From: Pogonophryne albipinna
Lineage: Eukaryota > Chordata > Actinopteri > Perciformes > Artedidraconidae
Direction: 5' to 3'
Assembly: GCA_028583405.1 (NCBI GenBank)
Contig: CM053256.1
Coordinates: forward strand, 26,943,325-27,007,324
Length of the DNA: 64,000 bases
How positions within the stretch are numbered: the first letter of the stretch is position 1; the number at the start of each line of letters is the position of its first letter. Shown in pieces: positions 11,256-22,550 of this stretch. The position numbers and the translations under genes were made by a program. The notes below the pieces were generated by a model. That model was given only the letters and a program-made list of their open reading frames with translations. It did no database searches and had not been told where the DNA came from.

Positions 11256-12599
11256 AATATTTTTATAGTGAAAATGATATACAAACAGGAAAGTGCTGCA
11301 GAAGCAGCTTCAGAGGAGCAGGTGGCCTTTGCCAACTTCACAACATAATGCTGTAGTGATTACTCTCAACACGTGTGTTTACAAGCAGTGGTAAATATGC
11401 AATCTTTGCATGCTATACATCTTGTTGCTGGTCGCAGACATTTCTAATTTGAATTCATTAGACTCAGCTGATTTGGCACAGAGCAAAGACAAACAGACTG
11501 AGTTAGAGAGGCTGGAAAAGATGCTGCCGCAGCAAATACTGCATCTCTGCTCTGATGTTAGCCTCCACGGACAAAGTGCTTACGCTGGGACAGAGAGTAC
11601 CATGAAATAACCCACATCCAGATCCATGTGTCGCTTGAATAGATGTGAAATGTCTTATCCAATAAAATGAGCAGATTATTTTGAGCATAATAAAGAAAAA
11701 TAACTGCAAATGGCGGCGTGAAAGCTGAAGAGTTGAAACTATACTAGAATGCTGGCTTGGTTTAAGAAGAAGGTGAAGAAGTAGAAATAGTAGGAACAAT
11801 GGGAATGGTTTTGTTATGAATAATAATGTAGTGGCCAAAAAGTTTGTCTTGTAATCTTCACCTCAACAGTTATTGTTCTTGGCCACATGTAGAGCTTGGG
11901 CCTCGGAAGCAGTGTCAGACTCGCAGTCCAAAATCCACTGGACGTTTCGGTTGCTTTTCAACGTTTATTTCCAGCAAACATAAACAAAATACGGAAACAA
12001 TATTTAACATAAACTTAAACAGCAGATCCTAATAATCTGTCTTTTACTAAGTATAAGGTTGCGTCTGCGTGTCAATGACGGTATTGCTGCTGCCTGCTGC
12101 TCTCCCGTCACACACCGCACCTCCAACTTAAAGCCTTAGCCCCGCCCCCTTCACCTGAGCAAAGCACACCTCTCACTGAAACAGAAAAATGTATTAATAA
12201 AGGTTCCAAATAAATCAAAACAAAATTATAATAAATACAATAATATCAACAAATACCAAAAAACAAAACCTTGTAATTCCCCCCCTCCTTGTAAGCAATT
12301 AGATACCTTTAATTCAGATAACTCTTTAATTGAGCATTAAAAAAAAGTATTTTACTAAACAGAATTATTTTATTTAAAACTTTGGACAAAATGTTCAAGG
12401 AGGGGAATTTCAGATATTGTTCCACATGCTTGCAACATTTCGACGATATAGGAAAACAGTATTTGTTACATTATTTTTGCAATTGATATAATCAATCAAA
12501 TGGAAAAGTTGAAATAATGAAATATATGAAACATGTGAACATTAAAAAGAGTTAAAAGTCCATTAAGATATTATGTCTTTGACCGCTGAGAAACATGTC
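11256..12599. other. No gene recognised; possible LTR-like patch
   Basis: At 11880-12180 a GC-richer stretch includes 'cgtttatttccagc' (complement of an AATAAA signal) followed by promoter-like GC boxes 'ccccgccccc', which could be an antisense LTR, but I cannot define its ends. A 66-codon frame at 11410-11610 shows no known domain. The rest is AT-rich and featureless. Confidence 0.3.
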
Positions 12600-12755
12600 A
12601 CATTTTTGGTAGTTTGGACCATGTACGGCGTTTGGCACAGGGGTTGGGATCAGGGGTCACAGGTTCAAACCCCACTGCAGTCAGCATGTCGTTGTGTCCC
12701 TGAAGACACTTCACCCCAAATGGCTCCTGTGGGGATTGCTCACAGCAGGGGTTCC
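12600..12755 (+). mobile_element. tRNA-derived SINE fragment
   Basis: 'ggcacaggggttgggatcagg' followed by ACAGGTTCAAACCCC provides a good pol III B-box (GGTTCAAACCC, about 12660). It is followed by 'gcagtcagcatgtcgttgtg', 'tccctgaagacacttcacccc' and 'gctcctgtggg'. That body is shared in type with the SINE at 14390-14649 and matches a teleost SINE I recognise. The A-box and tail are degraded. Confidence 0.55.
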
Positions 12756-14013
12756 CAACCTTGCGCCCCCCCACACACACACATCTCAAAATGCTACAAC
12801 TTCTGTCACAAACTGGATGAATGTGAAGTATTTTGTTAAAGGAGGATGAAAGCGTAATTAAGGAGCACTATTGGAGTGACTTTGATGGTTATTGGACTCA
12901 GGATTAATTCATTTGGATTCCCGCTGTATGAAGAAATTAAAGGACGGCGGAAGTGGAAGCAATTCACAAAGGGATTAAACTGTTTAAAACACATGCTCAA
13001 AGTAAGCCGGATTTTGCCGATGTGTTTATGTGGATTCAAAAGTCGTAAATAATCTACAAAATGGAGGAGACCGATCTGATCGGAGCAACTGTGACAAATA
13101 ATCCAACTGAAACCGGCATGGACAATGACTGTTTTAAAAATGCGCTTATCCAGACAAGCCTGGTTTGGACACTTTACGGGCAGAAGAAACATTTATATTA
13201 AAGAAATAATTATACATTTCTGTCTTTTTATGCCTTTAATACTAACTTGAATTTGTATTCAAATTAATTAATCAATTATTTTTTATATTTTATTGTAATG
13301 TAGAGACAAGGCTTTTAGTGACAATCATGTATTGCGTTACAATTATATGTAAAAAAAACAATAATAAAAAAAAAGAAAAGTCTAAATATGAGATTTGGCC
13401 TCCAATCATCTGAGGCCAAGAACTTTTCAATGTGTTACCTCTCCCTGCATGCCCTCCATCCTTTGTGATTCTTTTCTCAGTATGATACAATTACTCACAA
13501 ACTACAAAGCACACTTCACAAAAGCACATCTATATACATGTGGGTGCAATAGAATATGCATTGGATGTTACGCGTCTGCACACTGCACTTTCACAGATAC
13601 ACGGAATCTGGCCACTTCCTGCTGTTAGGAAGGGTTGGAGCTTGTTTTTCCATTACTCTCTGTGCACTCGTCTCCTTTCTTCTCAAAGGAGCCCTCCTCT
13701 CGCAGGTGAGCTCTCCCAGGAATAGTTTAACAGCGGGATCAGGCAGGGTGGTCACGGTGATGCATGAACACACTGAGATCTGTGCCCATACACAGAGAGG
13801 AGGAGATGAGAGGGAAGGAGAGAGGGAGGCATGATAAGGTAGTCTGAGAGGTGATAAGAGCAGAGGAAATAATACAAAGGAGAGGATGGAGGATGAGAGG
13901 GAGGTCAGAGGAGTGAAGTTAGGTGGGAGGAGAGGAAGAAGAGGACTTCAATCGAGGAGGGAAGGCTGGGAGGACTTCAAAGAAAAGCAGCAGATTAAAC
14001 ACAGGACCACCAA
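12756..14013. other. No gene recognised; GA-rich tract at the right
   Basis: A purine-rich tract of AGAGG/GGAGA motifs covers about 13795-13960. The overlapping 60-118-codon frames here look random. 'ctctcgcaggtgag' near 13698 resembles a splice junction, but no coding block is attached to it. Confidence 0.4.
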
Positions 14014-14254
14014 CAGTCTCACAAAAACGTGTAATAGCTACGTTGGTCGACGGGGCAAAACGTAGTTCACAAATAACCCTCTCAAGACGTGACATGGTTA
14101 CAATATCAAGCTCAAATAATCTTCATAATATCTATCAAATTATAGATTCTGCACATCCACTGGACATAGATGCTAACAGTACAATATCAACTTCTCGCTA
14201 GACATGTAATCAAAAAGCATTTTCATTTGTTTTAACTTTCTTCTTTGAGGCGGC

Positions 14255-14780
14255 AGTGGCTCAGTCTGTAGGGACTTGGTCTTGGAACCCGAAGGGTCGC
14301 CGGTCCACGTCCCGAACGGACCAAAACAAATAAAATGGAGTTCGCTGGTAGCTGGAGAGGTGCCAGCTCACCTCCAAGGCCACTACGACTAGGGCGACTG
14401 TGGCTGCGAGGGAGTGCAGTCGTCTTTTGTTCGATCCCAGCCCATGCAGTCAACATGTCGATGTATCCTTGGGCAAGATACTTAACCCTGAGTTGCTCCC
14501 GGTGGCCAACGGTGTGTGAATGTTACTTAGTTCCTAGAGTAAGGTACACTGCTCTGTATGAATGGGTGAACAACATGTAGTATGTAAAGCGCTTTGAGGG
14601 GTCTTAAAGACTGGATAAAGCGCTATATAAGTACAGTCCATTTACCATTACTGCTGAGGTGCCCTTGAGCAAGGCACCTGACCTCGAAACTGCTCCTTTG
14701 ACACTGACCTCGAAACGGCTCCTTTGGCACTGGGTACCTGGCAGCCTCTCTGCTCTGCCACCTCTCCTATCTGCATGTGG
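14255..14780 (+). mobile_element. tRNA-headed SINE, split by another SINE
   Basis: The head reads 'cagtggctcagtctgtaggg' (A-box like) then 'gggtcgccggtccacgtccc' (B-box like). It continues to about 14389 ('gctcacctccaaggccact') and resumes at about 14650 with 'gctgaggtgcccttgagcaa'. The continuous form of this text is common in teleost SINEs, so the intervening 14390-14649 is an insertion. A 3' tail like 'cctgtaagggataaag' follows at about 14905. The same family appears in minus orientation at 60435-60680. Confidence 0.6.
14390..14649 (+). mobile_element. SINE nested inside the SINE above
   Basis: It starts about 'gactagggcgactgtggctg', has 'tgttcgatcccag' (B-box like), then 'catgcagtcaacatgtcgat', 'tccttgggcaagatacttaa', 'gtaaagcgctttgaggggtc', and ends 'gcgctatataagtacagtcc' before 'atttaccatt'. 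The 'aaagcgctatataa...cagtccatttaccatt' end is a very common teleost SINE tail. Boundaries are approximate; a short 'act' may be the only visible trace of target duplication. Confidence 0.6.
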
Positions 14781-14782
14781 TT

Positions 14783-14873
14783 GTGTGTGTGCATGTATAT
14801 CCTCTGTGTGTGTGCATGTATATCCTCTGTGTGTGTGCATGTATATCCTCTGTGTGTGTGCATGTATATCCTC
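14783..14873 (+). repeat. 23-bp tandem repeat, four units
   Basis: The unit is TGTGTGTGTGCATGTATATCC plus TC. It lies within the 3' part of the split SINE. A small expansion with almost no divergence between units. Confidence 0.85.
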
Positions 14874-15149
14874 CCCTATGTGAGAGTGGGGAAAGACATT
14901 TTCCTGTAAGGGATAAAGTATGTTCTTCTTCTTCTTATTGCCAAACTATCCTACAATTTAGGATTTTCCTGGTGTCTGCCAGGTTTTTTTTTCTCACTGG
15001 GAAAGTGTGCGATCACGTGACATGGACACTGGTCATTAGAAATGAATAGGACACAATATTGTATCCATGTCACGTCTTGAGAGGGTTATTTGTGACTACG
15101 CTTTGGCCCGTCGATCAACGGAGCTATTACATGTGTTTTTGTGAGACTG

Positions 15150-16055
<906 letters not shown>

Positions 16056-16082
16056 GCTTCACCTCATTACTGTAACACACAC

Positions 16083-16185
16083 ACTCACTCAGAGCCATAA
16101 TCAGGTTTCGTCTGTTCCTCTCCCGGCCGGTGACATCCATCACGAGCACCTCAGTGATGAAGAAGCACAAATGTGATAGCTGCAT
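16083..16185 (-). other. Possible small exon, minus strand (weak)
   Basis: Read on the minus strand, about 33 codons give an unusually protein-like peptide (…FFITEVLVMDVTGRERN…NLIMALS) with GC-rich third positions, unlike the AT-rich surroundings. It is followed by TGA|GTGAGT, a fair 5' splice site, and preceded by 'aatgcag', a possible acceptor with a poor pyrimidine tract. The other two minus frames have stops. I recognise no family. It could equally be chance or part of an unrecognised repeat. Confidence 0.15.
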
Positions 16186-16609
16186 TGATTCCCTCCACCA
16201 TGAGATTACTGGCAGGCTTCAATCCAGTAATGTAGCGTTTATATTCTGTCCGTTGTGACCGGTGTTATAGAATATGGCTGTTCACCTTCATATGGTCCTT
16301 TATTAAATCGATAGCTGGAAACACAGTCTGAGTTCTCATCGATAATTACTAAGAAGGATGTAAACTCTGGGACAATCAATAAGGACTCTTTTAATGAGAT
16401 AAGTAAGTACTGCGAAGAAGGAAGAGTCAGTGCAGTGGAGGAATTTGAAACGTTGATATACAGTATATCACATCAATGAAGTGATGCACTTAGTTTACGA
16501 ATGAAGGGATATGATAATCCGAATTAAGGTTGTTAAAATGCTTGATGTTAGGTCTTAAATCAGCCTTTTAGCCTGGTTTCAGGTCCTTGAAAGACACAAG
16601 AGCTTTTCT
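16186..16609. other. No recognisable feature
   Basis: AT-rich sequence between the candidate exon and an M1 element. Nothing identified. Confidence 0.45.
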
Positions 16610-18453
16610 TTAAAGGGGACCTATCATGCAAAATGCACTTTTGTACGTCTTTTATACATGATTATGTGTCCCCGGTGTTCCAGGGAACTCACCAAGTGTC
16701 AGAAAACACAACCCTCTCTATTTTCCTCCATACCCAAATCTCTAAAAACGGGGCTGCAACGGATCTGATACAGACTGATCCAGATTTGAACACTTCTCTG
16801 ACGTCACAGAAGTGGCACTACGGCTATTGGGCTAACTCCACCAATCAGGAGGAGACAGCCACGGACATTGCCGTTCGAAAGCGCTGGAGACGCTGTAGTA
16901 CATATGCCAGGCCTGTAGGTGGTGCTGTTCTCACAGAATCAGCCCATGAAAAGACAGTGTTACATTTTTCAAATTGAGCGAAATGAGGAATGGTCTGTTT
17001 GGTATTTTGAAAATAAACAAAGTATAAATATGCCTTATATAGGTATGGTCCAGTGACGTGCGGTGAGGTTCATGGCTGGTGAGGCACTGACTCTTTCAGA
17101 AGCAGATTTACAAATATTATATATTTTGACCTTAATGGTGGCGGGGTAGGTAATTTTGGAGAAACCAGCTCGAGTGCGCTAGAATTTGAAAATACACAGC
17201 CCCTCCTCCAACACACACGAACGCGCACGAGATAAGTTTGTGCACAGATGGAAGGCTGACAGGCAGGTTACTTTAGCCGGGGCGGCTAAAATGAGTGGTC
17301 GTGCTTTTTACAGTACTACGGCTTCCACAGATGAAATGTTTTCATGTATTTTTTGTCAAAGCACTTCAGATATTCATTGCTATCGGGATGTTAAGAGCAT
17401 TCCATGGAATATAACAAAAAGTGTATATCGTGCCGGTTTCTCAAACTTACCTACCCCACCTTTAATCGAAATATTCTGTTATTTTCAAAAGCTTTTTTAG
17501 TCTGATGCTTCGATTCATTTTAAACAGACCGTTCAACAAAAGGATAGCCTACCCAAAATCTAAATATTGGATTGTTCTCTCTTAGTAAGATCCAATTTTC
17601 ATTACAAATGTGGTCTTACCTTGACTTGAAGATGAAGTCCATGCTATCCTTCTGGACAACAATCTTTATTACTTTTTTGCAAAAGTCCTCCTTATCTTCC
17701 TCTAGTTTCAAAAGCCTAGCTTGTTGTTTTGTCTACCGTCTCTGCGTAGAATAACAGTAGCAACAAGAACCTGTGGGCTCACTTGCGCCCCCTTCAGTGC
17801 GGCAGAGGTTGTGGCTGCCTCCCCTGGTGCTTTTTTCATTGCCGTTGTATGATGAGACCAGCGAGCTTAAATATCATATATACGTGAAATAAGTTATTTA
17901 GAGACTATGGATGGCGAGGATAAATGTAATAAAGGGATCTACAAACATTACATTGGTGACATACAGTGAGATGGTGCAGGCATGCGCTTAGGGCCCGCTT
18001 TCCAGCCAGTTTCTGTGGGGTGACGCATTCTGAGGTGAGGCAGAGCTCATCTGTGCCTCACCTCACCACACAGTAACTGGCTTGAGCGCGCTCACAAAAT
18101 AAGTGCCCGCGCTAAATTAGTGCCCGTGCTCCAGCAAGTTACTGTGGGTTTACGAGAGGCAGAGCTCGTCCCTGCCTCACTTCTCAATCTCATCGCTCCC
18201 CGTAGTTGTAGCGGAGCTCGGCAAATTAGCCGATTTTTACTATAAAAAGCGATTGGAATCAAACAGAAATCACATTTACAACACAGATCAGTGGACACAT
18301 TTTATTATTATTATTATTTGTATTATTATTCTTTTTTCCGTTACATTGGAGAATGACAAGTGAGGCTCTGCCTCACCTGCCTCCCCTGACCGCACGTCCC
18401 TGGTATGGTCCTACACTATATTATTCAAATATAGCATGATAGGTCCACTTTAA
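16610..18453 (+). mobile_element. M1-family MITE split by a hAT element
   Basis: TTAA at 16610-16613 is followed by AGGGGACCTATCATGC; the right end is GCATGATAGGTCCACT then TTAA at 18450-18453. Removing the nested hAT (17051-18402 and one target copy) leaves about 480 bp. TTAA at both ends fits a piggyBac-type target, but TTAA could also be part of the terminal repeat. The interior has the family's 'ccaatcaggaggaga' type CCAAT region. It contains no transposase. Confidence 0.75.
17051..18402. mobile_element. hAT element (1352 bp), non-autonomous
   Basis: It starts CAGTGACGTGCGGTGAGG and ends CTGACCGCACGTCCCTG. The identical octamer GTATGGTC lies on both sides (17043-17050 and 18403-18410), a perfect hAT-type target duplication. 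The text 'gttcatggctggtgaggcac' after the left end is a teleost hAT family I recognise. Interior open frames (105 codons at 17186-17500) show no BED finger, catalytic region or hATC dimerisation motif, so it depends on a transposase from elsewhere. It inserted into an older M1 element. Confidence 0.9.
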
Positions 18454-19221
18454 TGGACGCCCAGCCCATTTATCCCCCTGGGAGGTCAAAATATTGAGTA
18501 GACTCTAATTTAAAGGCGGTATTAGTGTCTTCTGTAAGGGCAAGTTTCCAGCTTTTGGTGGGCACTGAACTGCTGCGAGTAACTTCTGGAACAAATAGTG
18601 CTGATGTCCTGCTACAACTACACCTATTAGGTGGCGAGGCGGCACTCTGTAAGGCCGACGCTCTCCTAATGGTCCCTCTGGTGCATGGAGAGTCCCAATA
18701 TATCAGACCTGCTCCCTCCCCACCCGTCTGTCTCTGTTTTCAGACCCTTTATTCTGAGGCAAGGACGGCAGAATGACAGAGTCCCCGCTGCAGAGGTCAT
18801 CTGGTTAGAGGAAAAGTGCCATCAATTTACCACAATATTGCTGTAGGTCACACAGGTTGGGCTGGATTTGGAAACTTCTGCTCCCAAACTAGCTTTCCAA
18901 CATTTAAAAACAGTCACTTCATAGTGTAGGTGTTTTTATTTTGTCTTTTAATGTGTTGTTTGTTTTGTATGATTTTATTTTTAAAAATGTTGTCTATTAT
19001 GAGAACGTGTATAATTATCTAATTTACTCTGTTTTTTAATTGTTGTTTTATTTCATGCTGGGGTGGGCGTGGGGGGGGGGGGGGTATATTTGATCTTCTT
19101 TTTGGCAGTCTGGTGTTGCATCTACAGTATGTATTTGACTGTTCAATGACATTCTGTATGATTTTATAATGAACATTTTCAAAAATAAAGTGTTGAAAAA
19201 CAAAACAAAAAACAGACACTT
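18454..19221. other. No gene recognised; 3'-UTR-like end and poly-G
   Basis: At about 18920-19210 T-rich text leads to AAAAATAAAGTG (poly(A)-signal-like, about 19183) followed by an A-rich 'aaaaacaaaacaaaaaac'. This could be a true 3' UTR end or a retroposed 3' end. A run of 14 G lies near 19072. An 83-codon frame at 18525-18776 is less AT-biased than its surroundings but has no recognised domain. Confidence 0.3.
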
Positions 19222-19601
19222 CCACTTCCTCTGGCCCTGTTATGCTGTTTTGGGTTTTCTTTTTCTTGTAGTGTGTTAGATGCGTGTAAATGGTCTGCAA
19301 AGGCTAAAATCCCAAAGTCTTCCTCTAGGGGGAGTTTCTCTCCCACACACTCCTGCAAAGCCTCCAGTGCACTCCTTTGTTTACTTGTGTAACATAATGA
19401 CATCATTGCACTCGCACTTATATTGTATAAAGCTCCAACACTTAGGGGCGGGACATCTGTAAGCGGTTGACCAATCACAACAGAGCCGGCCAGCTAACCA
19501 ATCAGAGCAGACTGGGCTCTGGTTTCAGACAGAGGGTGAAAAGAGGTGCTGCAGCATGAGAAAAATAAAGAGCTTTTTGAACATTAAAGGAGACATGTCC
19601 C
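19222..19601 (+). mobile_element. M1-family MITE whose 3' end has become an array
   Basis: 'ctggccctgttatgctg' (5' terminus without TTAA), 'tgcgtgtaaatggtctgcaa', 'cactcctttgtttacttgtg', 'aacataatgacatcattgca' and 'ggggcgggacatctgtaagc' all match the copy at 27553-27830. The family's late landmarks follow: 'gcagactgggctctggtttc', 'cagagggtgaaaagaggtgc', and 'aaataaagagctttttgaac'. At 19602 the normal 3' terminus is replaced by a long tandem array whose unit looks like that terminus. Confidence 0.7.
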
Positions 19602-22550
19602 AGTAGAGACACTACATACTGATATACACCTGAACATCAGCAGGAGAGGACTCTTTAAAGTAGAGACACTACATACTGATATACACCTGAACATCAGCAG
19701 GAGAGGACTCTTTAAAGTAGAGACACTACATACTGATATACACCTGAACATCAGCAGGAGAGGACTCTTTAAAGTAGAGACACTACATACTGATATACAC
19801 CTGAACATCAGCAGGAGAGGACTCTTTAAAGTATAGACACTACATACTGATATACACCTGAACATCAGCAGGAGAGGACTCTTTAAAGTAGAGACACTAC
19901 ATACTGATATACACCTGAACATCAGCAGGAGAGGACTCTTTAAAGTAGAGACACTACATACTGATATACACCTGAACATCAGCAGGAGAGGACTCTTTAA
20001 AGTAGAGACACTACATACTGATATACACCTGAACATCAGCAGGAGAGGACTCTTTAAAGTAGAGACACTACATACTGATATACACCTGAACATCAGCAGG
20101 AGAGGACTTTTTAAAGTAGAGACACTACATACTGATATAAACCTGAACATCAGCAGGAGAGGACTCTTTAAAGTAGAGACACTACATACTGATATACACC
20201 TGAACATCAGCAGGAGAGGACTCTTTAAAGTAGAGACACTACATACTGATATAAACCTGAACATCAGCAGGAGAGGACTCTTTAAAGTAGAGACACTACA
20301 TACTGATATACACCTGAACATCAGCAGGAGAGGACTCTTTAAAGTAGAAACACTACATACTGATATAAACCTGAACATCAGCAGGAGAGGACTCTTTAAA
20401 GTAGAGACACTACATACTGATATACACCTGAACATCAGCAGGAGAGGACTCTTTAAAGTAGAGACACTACATACTGATATACACCTGAACATCAGCAGGA
20501 GAGGACTCTTTAAAGTAGAGACACTACATACTGATATACACCTGAACATCAGCAGGAGAGGACTCTTTAAAGTAGAGACACTACATACTGATATACACCT
20601 GAACATCAGCAGGAAAGGACTCTTTAAAGTAGAGACACTACATACTGATATACACCTGAACATCAGCAGGAGAGGACTCTTTAAAGTAGAGACACTACAT
20701 ACTGATATACACCTGAACATCAGCAGGAGAGGACTCTTTAAAGTAGAGACACTACATACTGATATACACCTGAACATCAGCAGGAGAGGACTCTTTAAAG
20801 TAGAGACACTACATACTGATATACACCTGAACATCAGCAGGAAAGGACTCTTTAAAGTAGATACACTACATACTGATATACACCTGAACATCAGCAGGAG
20901 AGGACTCTTTAAAGTAGAGACACTACATACTGATATACACCTGAACATCAGCAGGAAAGGACTCTTTAAAGTAGAGACACTACATACTGATATACACCTG
21001 AACATCAGCAGGAGAGGACTCTTTAAAGTAGAGACACTACATACTGATATACACCTGAACATCAGCAGGAGAGGACTCTTTAAAGTAGAGACACTACATA
21101 CTGATATACACCTGAACATCAGCAGGAGAGGACTCTTTAAAGTAGAGACACTACATACTGATATACACCTGAACATCAGCAGGAGAGGACTCTTTAAAGT
21201 AGAGACACTACATACTGATATACACCTGAACATCAACAGGAGAGGACTCTTTAAAGTAGAGACACTACATACTGATATACACCTGAACATCAGCAGGAGA
21301 GGACTTTTTAAAGTAGAGACACTACATACTGATATAAACCTGAACATCAGCAGGAGAGGACTCTTTAAAGTAGAGACACTACATACTGATATACACCTGA
21401 ACATCAGCAGGAGAGGACTCTTTAAAGTAGAGACACTACATACTGATATAAACCTGAACATCAGCAGGAGAGGACTCTTTAAAGTAGAGACACTACATAC
21501 TGATATACACCTGAACATCAGCAGGAGAGGACTCTTTAAAGTAGAAACACTACATACTGATATAAACCTGAACATCAGCAGGAGAGGACTCTTTAAAGTA
21601 GAGACACTACATACTGATATACACCTGAACATCAGCAGGAGAGGACTCTTTAAAGTAGAGACACTACATACTGATATACACCTGAACATCAGCAGGAGAG
21701 GACTCTTTAAAGTAGAGACACTACATACTGATATACACCTGAACATCAGCAGGAGAGGACTCTTTAAAGTAGAGACACTACATACTGATATACACCTGAA
21801 CATCAGCAGGAAAGGACTCTTTAAAGTAGAGACACTACATACTGATATACACCTGAACATCAGCAGGAGAGGACTCTTTAAAGTAGAGACACTACATACT
21901 GATATACACCTGAACATCAGCAGGAGAGGACTCTTTAAAGTAGAGACACTACATACTGATATACACCTGAACATCAGCAGGAGAGGACTCTTTAAAGTAG
22001 AGACACTACATACTGATATACACCTGAACATCAGCAGGAAAGGACTCTTTAAAGTAGATACACTACATACTGATATACACCTGAACATCAGCAGGAGAGG
22101 ACTCTTTAAAGTAGAGACACTACATACTGATATACACCTGAACATCAGCAGGAAAGGACTCTTTAAAGTAGAGACACTACATACTGATATACACCTGAAC
22201 ATCAGCAGGAGAGGACTCTTTAAAGTAGAGACACTACATACTGATATACACCTGAACATCAGCAGGAGAGGACTCTTTAAAGTAGAGACACTACATACTG
22301 ATATACACCTGAACATCAGCAGGAGAGGACTCTTTAAAGTAGAGACACTACATACTGATATACACCTGAACATCAGCAGGAGAGGACTCTTTAAAGTAGA
22401 GACACTACATACTGATATACACCTGAACATCAGCAGGAGAGGACTCTTTAAAGTAGAGACACTACATACTGATATACACCTGAACATCAGCAGGAGAGGA
22501 CTCTTTAAAGTAGAGACACTACATACTAATATTAACTGAAAATGTGTCTT
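19602..22550 (+). repeat. 57-bp minisatellite, 51 units, with 21-mer higher-order repeat
   Basis: The unit is AGTAGAGACACTACATACTG ATATACACCTGAACATCAGC AGGAGAGGACTCTTTAA. Unit starts at 19602 and 22509 are exactly 51 x 57 bp apart, so there is no net indel. A degenerate last unit (ACTAATATTAACTGAAAATG) runs to about 22550. Variants recur at 1197 bp = 21 units: 20104/21301, 20134/21331, 20248/21445, 20344/21541, 20614/21811, 20857/22054 and 20951/22148. A 21-unit block was therefore duplicated in tandem. Because 57 is a multiple of three, the minus strand stays open for 1019 codons; that is an artefact. Confidence 0.97.

Larger units (their letters stand above)
14014..15149. mobile_element. 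Inverted-repeat element filled with SINEs
   Basis: It starts CAGTCTCACAAAAACGTGTA at 14014 and ends as the complement (TGTTTTTGTGAGACTG) at 15149. The arms pair for about 95 bp, through 'caaataaccctctcaagacg' and 'acatgg'. The flanking octamers ACCACCAA and AGTTGCAA do not match, so no target duplication is supported. Between the arms sit a SINE, a second SINE inserted in it, and a 23-bp tandem repeat. CAG...CTG ends suggest hAT, with low certainty. Confidence 0.65.

Noticed and set aside
18525..18776. 83-codon frame with less AT-biased codons
   Set aside because: No known domain, no splice sites in sensible places and no similarity to anything I recognise. Kept only as a note.
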